This document shows positions 1-4,774 of a stretch of 6,249 nt of DNA, one piece after another. The position numbers and the translations under genes are program-made. The stretch comes from Eubacterium sp. Lineage in GTDB: Bacteria; Bacillota; Clostridia; Peptostreptococcales; Anaerovoracaceae. Position 1 is the first letter of the stretch; each line of letters begins with the position of its first letter. Under the pieces are notes generated by a model that did no database searches, had not been told where the DNA came from, and saw only the letters and a list, made by a program, of their open reading frames with translations. The stretch lies in contig JAFOKI010000079.1 in assembly GCA_017419895.1 (NCBI GenBank), positions 1 through 6,249 of the forward strand. The letters are read 5' to 3'.

Positions 1-59
1 ACCGCTTACACGTTTGACGTGTCGGCGAGGAACAGAGGGCTTTGCCCGTCAAATGAAAA
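1..59 (+). other. Tail of an upstream unit with short hairpins
   Basis: No gene can be assigned in these bases. Two small hairpins are visible: ACACGT (8-13) with ACGTGT (17-22) around a TTG loop, and GGGC (37-40) with GCCC (44-47) around TTT. The first has the same TTG loop as the terminator stem that follows. CGTCAAA (47-53) is the reverse complement of the TTTGACG found in both TTG-looped hairpins, so alternative pairings are possible. This could be the 3' end of a structured RNA or simply an untranslated trailer; the window starts too late to tell. Confidence 0.3.
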
Positions 60-89
60 CCACGCGTTTGACGCGTGGCTGGTTTTTTT
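56..89 (+). terminator. Intrinsic (rho-independent) terminator of the upstream unit
   Basis: A perfect 8-bp stem, CCACGCGT (60-67) and ACGCGTGG (71-78), closes a TTG loop. It is preceded by an A-tract (56-59) and followed, after CTGG, by seven T residues (83-89). The orientation is +, so it ends transcription coming from the left edge and insulates the nrdR-cmk control region. The four bases between stem and T-run are slightly more than usual, but the AAAACC/GGTTTT flanks could form an alternative extension. Confidence 0.85.
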
Positions 90-112
90 GGACCTTTTAC
101 TTGTGATAAAGG

Positions 113-141
113 TTGTTTAATACCACAATATATAGTATACT
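113..141 (+). promoter_or_regulatory. Predicted promoter of the nrdR-cmk fusion
   Basis: TTGTTT (113-118) is a 3-of-6 match to the -35 consensus. It stands 17 bases from TATACT (136-141), a 5-of-6 match to the -10. The expected start of transcription is near 148, giving a leader of about 85 bases. The NrdR box fills the space between the two hexamers and overlaps the -10. The weak -35 lowers confidence. A TTGACA at 168-173 is the other candidate, but it has no good -10 at 16-18 bases. Confidence 0.5.
123..138. promoter_or_regulatory. NrdR box (predicted NrdR operator)
   Basis: The 16-mer CCACAATATATAGTAT contains the NrdR-box core CWATATATWG without a mismatch (126-135); published consensus, from memory: acaCwAtATaTwGtgt. 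NrdR boxes usually occur as tandem pairs with about 15-16 bases between them. A degenerate second copy may lie at 91-106, exactly 32 bases upstream: it keeps the outer C and G, both W positions and two T positions, but not the central ATAT. The strong box sits between the predicted -35 and -10, where a bound repressor would block RNA polymerase. The next gene encodes NrdR itself, so autoregulation is the natural reading. Confidence 0.75.
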
Positions 142-148
142 TAATTAG

Positions 149-210
149 TTTAGTGGTGCTTTAGTGCTTGACAGCATTAAACGCGAACAGATGAATTATT
201 ATTTTTAGTG
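149..210 (+). repeat. Three short direct repeats, TTTAGTG, in the nrdR-cmk leader
   Basis: TTTAGTG occurs at 149-155, 160-166 and 204-210; the last two extend to TTTAGTGC. The start-to-start spacings are 11 and 44 bases, close to whole helical turns. They lie downstream of the predicted transcription start in AT-rich sequence. They may be binding sites or chance; no known motif is recognised. Confidence 0.35.
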
Positions 211-233
211 CATGATAGGATCAGGAGAACAAC

Positions 234-1349
234 ATGAGGTGTCCTTATTGTGACAAACCCGATACCAGAGTCATAGATTCAAGGCAGACCGAGGACGGGT
301 ATGTCGTAAGAAGAAGACGCGTCTGCGACGCGTGCGGTAAGCGCTTCACGACATACGAATCAGCGGAGGCTTCGATACTCATGATCGTCAAGAAGGACGG
401 CAGAAGGGAAGCCTTTGAGCGGAAAAAAGTCATCAACGGTCTAAAAAAAGCCTGTGAAAAACGTCCGGTATCGATGGGTGAGATAGAAGATATCGCAGCC
501 CGCATCGAGCAGAAGCTGTATGCGCTCGGTGAAAAAGAAGTACTTAGCGACCGCGTCGGAGAGTTCGTTATGGATGAACTCAGAAAGACCGACCAGGTAG
601 CGTATATCAGATTTGCTTCCGTTTACAGGGAGTTTGCGGATGTCGAAAAATTCGCTGAAGAGATCGATGCGCTCAGAAAACACAGCGCTCATTCCGCGGG
701 GAGAACGATCCAGATAGCAATCGACGGACCTAGCGGAGCGGGAAAGAGCACCATTGCAAAGGGTGTGGCCGCGAAACTCGGTATCGACTATATCGATACA
801 GGAGCGATGTACAGGGCGATGGCTCTGAAAGTCAAGCGTACTGGAACGGACGCAAGTGACGAAGCTGCTCTCGCGGAATTGCTCGCAGACACTGAGATCG
901 ATTTCGAAGACGGACAGGTCACACTCGATGGGGAACCTGTTGAAAGCGAGATCAGGACTCCGGAAATTTCGGAAGGAGCATCAGTCATCGCGGCTATAGG
1001 AATCGTCAGGGAAAAACTCGTCGACGCGCAGCGCGCAATCGGCCGCTCCAAAAATGTGGTCCTCGACGGAAGAGACATCGGAACGCATGTCTTCCCGGAT
1101 TCGAAATACAAGTTCTACCTAACGGCTACCGCGGAAGAACGCGCAAGCAGAAGGTACAAGGAACTTAAGGATCGCGGCGAGGATGTGACTTTTGAAGAAG
1201 TCCTGAAGGATGTGCAGGAGCGCGATTACCGCGACATGACAAGAGACGTGGATCCGCTGAGAAAAGCGGATGACGCTGTCGAAATCGACTCGACAAACAT
1301 GACGATCGACGAGGTCGTGAACTTTGTTGTCGACAGTCTGAACAAATAG
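234..1349 (+). CDS. nrdR-cmk: NrdR transcriptional repressor fused to cytidylate kinase (Cmk)
   Basis: One 371-residue frame holds two complete proteins. Residues 1-152 are NrdR: a zinc ribbon with C3, C6, C31 and C34 starting MRCPYC, an arginine-rich strand RRRR (26-29), then an ATP-cone (about 49-139) with VKKDGRREAF and ending VAYIRFASVYREF. This length equals that of a free-standing NrdR. Residues about 158-371 are cytidylate kinase: P-loop GPSGAGKST (165-173), YIDTGAMYRA (186-195), DGRDIGT (278-284) and the lid/C-terminal RDxxDMTRDVDPLR (330-343). NrdR represses ribonucleotide reductase genes in response to ATP/dATP; Cmk converts CMP/dCMP to CDP/dCDP in the cytoplasm. The ATG follows AGGAG (223-227) by 6 bases. 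There is no ATG near the kinase start: codon 158, where a free kinase would begin, is ACG. All key motifs of both halves look intact. Domain identities are near certain; joint function is inferred. Confidence 0.96.
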   Translation: MRCPYCDKPDTRVIDSRQTEDGYVVRRRRVCDACGKRFTTYESAEASILMIVKKDGRREAFERKKVINGLKKACEKRPVSMGEIEDIAARIEQKLYALGEKEVLSDRVGEFVMDELRKTDQVAYIRFASVYREFADVEKFAEEIDALRKHSAHSAGRTIQIAIDGPSGAGKSTIAKGVAAKLGIDYIDTGAMYRAMALKVKRTGTDASDEAALAELLADTEIDFEDGQVTLDGEPVESEIRTPEISEGASVIAAIGIVREKLVDAQRAIGRSKNVVLDGRDIGTHVFPDSKYKFYLTATAEERASRRYKELKDRGEDVTFEEVLKDVQERDYRDMTRDVDPLRKADDAVEIDSTNMTIDEVVNFVVDSLNK

Positions 1350-1375
1350 ACAAAGTGCGCCAAAACTGGTATAAT
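1347..1375 (+). promoter_or_regulatory. Predicted promoter of radC-minD
   Basis: TAGACA (1347-1352), a 5-of-6 match to the -35 consensus, overlaps the TAG stop of the upstream fusion gene. After a 17-base spacer comes the extended -10 TGGTATAAT (1367-1375), whose hexamer is perfect. The transcription start would be near 1382, leaving a leader of about 50 bases before radC. No terminator precedes it, so read-through from nrdR-cmk can add to expression. Confidence 0.75.
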
Positions 1376-1432
1376 CTGACAGTGGAGAGATGGCGTGAAA
1401 GCAGCTGATACGTTCGGAAACGGAGGTATCAA

Positions 1433-2119
1433 ATGCTGATTAGATCTTTGCCGCCGGAGGAAAGACCGCTTGAAAAGGCTGAGCTCCACGGCATAAACTC
1501 TTTGTCAAGTTCAGAACTTCTCGCCCTTATTCTGAGGACTGGCGCCCAGAACGTATCGGCGGTCACACTGGCTTCCGATATAGTGGCTGCCTGTGAAAAC
1601 GGACTTGGTGATCTCGCTTCGATGGATTTCAGCGATCTAACCGGGATACGCGGGATTGGCCGCGCCAAGGCGGGCGCGGTACTTGCGGCTGTGGAACTCG
1701 GAAAAAGAATATCGATGAGCAGACGGCTCGGAAACCATGTGATCAGCTGTTCACAGGACGCGGCGCACGTCTTCATGGAGAAACTCAGGTATGAGAAGAA
1801 AGAACATTTCTACTCGGTACCGCTGAGTACAAAAGGCGAAATGCTGGGAATGGGCGAGGTATCGATGGGTGACCTCTCGGGAACCATTGTGAACCCGAGA
1901 GAGGTGTTCACAGAAGCAGTGCGGAAAAGCGCGGCTTCCGTGGTATTCATCCATAATCACCCGAGTGGTGATCCGACTCCCAGCAGACAGGACAGGTCGA
2001 TAACAGACCGGCTCGTTTGGGCAGGAACGATCCTTGGGATCGAAGTTCTCGACCACATAATAATAGGTGATGGGATTTACTGCAGTTTCAGAGCGCTCGG
2101 TTATATGAACGGCGCGTGA
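1433..2119 (+). CDS. radC: RadC family JAB/MPN-domain protein
   Basis: A full-length 228-residue RadC. An N-terminal RadC region (PPEERPLEKAELHG, LSSSELLALILRTG) carries a helix-hairpin-helix at about 69-92 (LTGIRGIGRAKAGAVLAAVE). The C-terminal JAB/MPN metalloprotease-like fold keeps the JAMM motif HNHPSGDPTPSRQD (174-187), with H174, H176 and D187 as probable metal ligands, followed by GIEVLDHIIIGD. The family is widely annotated as a DNA repair protein, but its biochemical role is unsettled and a direct repair role has been disputed. The position usually occupied by LDTK reads LSTK (131-134), a small departure. The ATG follows GGAGGT (1422-1427) by 5 bases. The stop is 11 bases before the minD start, so the two are co-transcribed. 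In Bacillus, radC lies just before mreBCD-minCD. Confidence 0.95.
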   Translation: MLIRSLPPEERPLEKAELHGINSLSSSELLALILRTGAQNVSAVTLASDIVAACENGLGDLASMDFSDLTGIRGIGRAKAGAVLAAVELGKRISMSRRLGNHVISCSQDAAHVFMEKLRYEKKEHFYSVPLSTKGEMLGMGEVSMGDLSGTIVNPREVFTEAVRKSAASVVFIHNHPSGDPTPSRQDRSITDRLVWAGTILGIEVLDHIIIGDGIYCSFRALGYMNGA

Positions 2120-2130
2120 GGAGGATGCAG

Positions 2131-2874
2131 ATGGGCACAGTTATTCTGGTCGCGTCCGGAAAAGGCGGAACAGGCAAGAGCATGTTCTCAGTGAATATCG
2201 GAGCGACATTTGCCCTCAGGGAAAAAAGCGTAGTGATAGTTGACATGGATATGGGGCTCAGGAACACTGACCTTTATCTTGGCCTTGAAAACAACGTCGT
2301 GTATGACGCGCATGATGTCATGACGGGCGTATGCAGGATCAAACAGGCTTTGATAAGAGATGAGCGTTTCAGGGATCTTTGTTTCATGGGAGCATCTCCG
2401 ACAAGAGAGATGGGTGAGATCACTCCGCTTCACGTTAAAGTGCTTTGTGAGAAGCTCGCCGACATGTTCGACGTGGTCATAGTTGACGCGCCGGCAGGTA
2501 TCGACGACGGGCTTGTCGTGGCGTCGGCAGGCGCTGACGCGGTCGTGATATTAACGACACCGGAATACGCTTCGATAAGGAATGCCGACACGCTCGACAA
2601 GGAACTCGTAAAGCTTGGTATATTCAAGCGTTATGTTGTGGTGAACAAGATCATTCCGGAGCTTATGCAGGCGGGTTATGTCCCGGGTCTTGACAAGATC
2701 AGCGGGCTTTTGATGCCCGAAATAATCGGGACGATCCTGTATGACGACAACATAAACATTTCGATAAATCTCGGGATCCCGATCGTGCTCAAGCCGTCGA
2801 CATATATCAGACGGAACTTTGAGATGATCGCGGCGAGACTTGAGGAACGCTGCCTTCCGGAGGAGCTTCTGTAA
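2131..2874 (+). CDS. minD: Septum site-determining ATPase MinD, without an evident membrane-targeting tail
   Basis: A 247-residue ParA/MinD ATPase. It has a deviant Walker A GKGGTGKS (10-17) with the signature K11 and catalytic-site K16, the MinD signature VDMDMGLRNTDLYLGLEN (37-54), a Walker B region VIVDAPAGID (116-125) and TTPEYASIRNAD (142-153). MinD dimerises on the membrane with ATP and recruits MinC to keep FtsZ from assembling at the poles. Known MinD proteins end in a basic amphipathic helix; this one ends ARLEERCLPEELL, which is acidic and lacks the FF/LxxLF-type helix, so membrane binding is doubtful. Start choice: an earlier in-frame GTG (2116) and ATG (2125) exist, but GAGGAGG (2118-2124) stands 6 bases before ATG 2131, and MGTVILVASGKGG matches the family start. 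No minC or minE is seen in the window. Confidence 0.92.
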   Translation: MGTVILVASGKGGTGKSMFSVNIGATFALREKSVVIVDMDMGLRNTDLYLGLENNVVYDAHDVMTGVCRIKQALIRDERFRDLCFMGASPTREMGEITPLHVKVLCEKLADMFDVVIVDAPAGIDDGLVVASAGADAVVILTTPEYASIRNADTLDKELVKLGIFKRYVVVNKIIPELMQAGYVPGLDKISGLLMPEIIGTILYDDNINISINLGIPIVLKPSTYIRRNFEMIAARLEERCLPEELL

Positions 2875-2933
2875 CAAAGCCGCCGGCAGTGCCGGATATG
2901 TGCATTTCGGCCATACGGCCGTACAAAGCATGA
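2875..2933 (+). other. minD-rny spacer with two hairpins, no clear terminator
   Basis: Two stems are visible: CCGGC (2883-2887) with GCCGG (2891-2895) around AGT, and CGGCC (2908-2912) with GGCCG (2917-2921) around ATAC. Neither is followed by a T-run, so neither qualifies as a classical intrinsic terminator. They could slow polymerase, protect the 3' end of minD mRNA or be cleavage landmarks. No open frame with a ribosome binding site is seen here. Confidence 0.4.
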
Positions 2934-2963
2934 TTGACAGGGGGGACAGTCAGGCTATATAAT
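2934..2963 (+). promoter_or_regulatory. Strong consensus promoter of rny
   Basis: Both hexamers are perfect: TTGACA (2934-2939) and TATAAT (2958-2963), with an 18-base spacer. Transcription should start near 2970. The spacer carries a run of six G (2940-2945) and a GACAG direct repeat (2936-2940, 2945-2949); TGAC (2935-2938) and GTCA (2949-2952) are also inverted. These could form an operator, but no known site is recognised. Confidence 0.85.
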
Positions 2964-2969
2964 ATTTAT

Positions 2970-3078
2970 TTGGGTATACGGGACCGGAGAGTCCGTAAAT
3001 CCGGCCATCGCGGTGAACTCTGAGCGGTGTGCCGTTACACATAATTCAGGGTTAATATATAGAAAAGGAGGTGCTTTG
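2970..3078 (+). other. 5' untranslated leader of rny
   Basis: About 109 bases separate the predicted transcription start from the rny ATG. A hairpin pairs ACGG-GAC (2978-2984, one G bulged) with GTCCGT (2991-2996). It competes with a second one, CCGGA (2984-2988) with TCCGG (3000-3004). The ribosome binding site AAGGAGGTG (about 3065-3072) sits in an AT-rich, probably open stretch. No known riboswitch class is recognised. Confidence 0.4.
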
Positions 3079-4620
3079 ATGTCTCCGATCATAGCGATTG
3101 TTTTAATCATAGCGGCCGCTCTGTGCGGAACGCTTGTCGGATATATCTTGAGGAAGAATGTCGGCGAAAAGGCCATAGGCAGTGCTGAACAGCAGGCCAA
3201 AAACCTTATACTCGACGCCCAGAACAGATCCGAAACGATCAGGAAAGAGATCGAACTAGAAGCCAAGGAAGAAGCGCACAAGATCAGGAACGATGTGGAC
3301 AGGGAAGTCCGCGACAGAAGGAGTGAGGTACAGCGCCAGGAAAGAAGAGTCCAGCAGAAGGAAGAGGCGGCTGACAAGAAACTCGACCAGATCGAACAGC
3401 GCGAGAAGCAGCTCACCAAGACTGAAAACGAGATAGACCGTAAACACAGACAGGCTGAGGAACTGCTTAAAAAACAGATAACTGAACTCGAGAAAATCTC
3501 GGGTTACACTGCAGAGGAAGCCAAGGCGCTTCTCCTGGAGGGCATAGAAAAGGAATGCCGCAAGGAAGCATCCCAGCTCATCCAGGACATCAAGACAAAG
3601 GCAAAAGAAGAAGCAGACGCACAGGCAAAAGAAATTATCGTCGGCGCTATTCAGCGCTGCGCCGCGGATCAGGTAACGGAGAGCACGATTTCCGTCGTAA
3701 ACCTGCCGAACGACGATATGAAAGGCCGCATAATCGGCCGCGAAGGGCGCAACATAAGGGCTATCGAAACACTCACGGGAGTGGATCTCATAATCGACGA
3801 TACGCCTGAGGCAGTTATCATTTCGGGATTCGATCCCGTAAGAAGAGAGATCGCGAGGATCGCGCTCGAAAAACTCATAGTGGACGGACGCATCCATCCT
3901 GCCAAGATCGAAGAAATGGTCGAGAAGGCCAGCAACGAGGTCAACCGCACGATCAAGGAAGAGGGAGAAAGAGCCACATTCGAGGTCGGTATCCACAATC
4001 TGCATCCCGAACTCGTAAAACTCCTCGGAAGGCTTCATTACAGAACTTCCTACGGTCAGAATGTGCTGCAGCACTCGATAGAGGTTTCGCACCTTGCGGG
4101 ACTTATGGCAGGCGAACTCGGTCTGGATCCGAAACTCGCGAAGCGCGCCGGAATACTCCACGACATAGGAAAAGCTCTTGACCACGAGTATGAGGGGACC
4201 CATGTAGATATCGGTATCCAGATACTCAAAAAGTACAAGGAATCCGACGAGGTCGTGAACGCCATGGCTGCGCATCACGGTGACTACGAGCCCAAGTCGA
4301 TGGAAGCGGTTCTCATAGCCGCAGCGGACGCTCTTTCGGCTGCAAGGCCGGGAGCAAGACGCGAATCGCTCGACATATACGTAAAGCGTCTCGAAAAACT
4401 CGAAGAGATCGCAAATACGACACCTGGAGTATCGAACTCCTACGCGATCCAGGCAGGCCGCGAGATCAGAATAATCGTCAATCCGGAAACGGTAAAGGAC
4501 GACGATATGGAACTCCTCGCGAGGGACGTTTCCAAGCGTATCGAATCCGAACTCGAGTATCCGGGCCAGATAAAAGTAAATGTGGTCCGCGAGACAAGAG
4601 CGATAGACTACGCGAAATAA
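3079..4620 (+). CDS. rny: Ribonuclease Y (membrane-anchored endoribonuclease)
   Basis: RNase Y starts mRNA decay and processing by internal cleavage at the inner face of the membrane in many Gram-positive bacteria. The 513 residues match the family's usual length and domain order: an N-terminal membrane helix (about 3-24), a long charged coiled coil (about 35-185), a KH domain with [15 protein letters not shown] (216-230), and an HD domain with H332, the H361-D362 pair in [14 protein letters not shown]399/H400 and D417 in [17 protein letters not shown]. The C-terminal region ending [14 protein letters not shown] is also typical. All expected metal-ligand motifs are present. An in-frame GTG at 3013 would add 22 residues, but AAGGAGGTG lies 6 bases before ATG 3079 and the hydrophobic helix then starts directly, so 3079 is preferred. 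The gene has its own strong promoter. Confidence 0.97.
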   Translation: MSPIIAIVLIIAAALCGTLVGYILRKNVGEKAIGSAEQQAKNLILDAQNRSETIRKEIELEAKEEAHKIRNDVDREVRDRRSEVQRQERRVQQKEEAADKKLDQIEQREKQLTKTENEIDRKHRQAEELLKKQITELEKISGYTAEEAKALLLEGIEKECRKEASQLIQDIKTKAKEEADAQAKEIIVGAIQRCAADQVTESTISVVNLPNDDMKGRIIGREGRNIRAIETLTGVDLIIDDTPEAVIISGFDPVRREIARIALEKLIVDGRIHPAKIEEMVEKASNEVNRTIKEEGERATFEVGIHNLHPELVKLLGRLHYRTSYGQNVLQHSIEVSHLAGLMAGELGLDPKLAKRAGILHDIGKALDHEYEGTHVDIGIQILKKYKESDEVVNAMAAHHGDYEPKSMEAVLIAAADALSAARPGARRESLDIYVKRLEKLEEIANTTPGVSNSYAIQAGREIRIIVNPETVKDDDMELLARDVSKRIESELEYPGQIKVNVVRETRAIDYAK

Positions 4621-4771
4621 AGGAATACAGTAAGAGAGAACGAGTCCTCCGCGATATCCCCGGGCGGGATGAACGGGGGACTTTCTTGACGAAGGGCCTT
4701 AGGCGGATAACAGTCCGCTGTCAGGCTGTGAGGAAGCCCGCGGGCTGAAACCGCGGCTCCGGAGGTCCGGT
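4621..4771 (+). promoter_or_regulatory. Structured leader/spacer before the desulfurase, possible cis-regulatory RNA
   Basis: The 151 bases between rny and the desulfurase fold readily on paper. AGTCCTCC (4643-4650) pairs with GGGGGACT (4675-4682; one U-G), enclosing ATCCC (4656-4660) with GGGAT (4666-4670). Next, GGCCT (4695-4699) pairs with AGGCT (4723-4727), enclosing GCGGA (4703-4707) with TCCGC (4714-4718). Then CCGCGG (4738-4743) pairs with CCGCGG (4751-4756). Finally CCGG (4759-4762) and CCGG (4767-4770) hold the ribosome binding site in a tight hairpin. CCTCCG (4646-4651) is also fully complementary to CGGAGG (4760-4765). No convincing promoter or T-run is seen. The class is unknown, and these pairings were found by eye, not by energy calculation. 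Confidence 0.45.
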
Positions 4772-4774
4772 TTG
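4761..4774 (+). promoter_or_regulatory. Ribosome binding site and TTG start of the desulfurase
   Basis: GGAGGT (4761-4766) lies 5 bases before TTG (4772-4774). The protein then reads MIYLDNSSTT, the normal family start, with no ATG nearby, which makes TTG the start. The site is flanked by CCGG on both sides (4759-4762, 4767-4770) and can be hidden in a small hairpin. A rare start codon with an occluded site implies limited or controlled translation. Confidence 0.8.

Noticed and set aside
1..30. Resemblance of CCGCTTACA to the conserved 3' end of RNase P RNA
   Set aside because: Only nine bases are comparable, and none of the upstream conserved elements fall in the window, so it cannot be supported.
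53..106. Short frame starting ATG with W and FF codons, resembling a tryptophan-type leader peptide
   Set aside because: It overlaps the intrinsic terminator stem, has no ribosome binding site, and no amino-acid biosynthesis gene follows.
1..120. Frame 1 open from the left edge to TAA at 118-120
   Set aside because: It reads straight through the terminator hairpin and T-run; the translation is low-complexity hydrophobic at its end and matches no family I know.
168..173. Perfect TTGACA as an alternative -35 for nrdR-cmk
   Set aside because: No acceptable -10 lies 16-18 bases downstream; the AT-rich TATTAT at 197-202 is about 23 bases away.
2116..2130. GTG 2116 or ATG 2125 as the minD start
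   Set aside because: The ribosome binding site GAGGAGG overlaps these codons; spacing and the family N-terminus both fit ATG 2131.
3013..3078. GTG at 3013 as the rny start, adding 22 residues
   Set aside because: It has no ribosome binding site, and the extra residues precede a normal RNase Y N-terminus; AAGGAGGTG points to ATG 3079.
3555..3809. Plus-strand 84-codon frame inside rny
   Set aside because: It is an out-of-frame shadow of rny, rich in R/G/P/H, with no ribosome binding site or family match.
3256..4278. Long open frame (340 codons) on the minus strand
   Set aside because: It lies wholly inside rny, whose protein has unmistakable KH and HD domains. The reverse frame has no recognisable domain, and purine-rich codon use in rny explains its openness.
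4686..4714. TTGACG (4686-4691) as a promoter for the desulfurase
   Set aside because: At 17 bases downstream the sequence is AACAGT, a poor -10; the nearer GATAAC gives a 14-base spacer.
4740..4760. T-box-like string (GGGCTGAAACCGCGG versus GGGTGGNACCGCGG)
   Set aside because: The essential TGGN bulge that pairs with the tRNA NCCA end is not kept, the spacer is too short for a usual stem I plus antiterminator, and no terminator follows.
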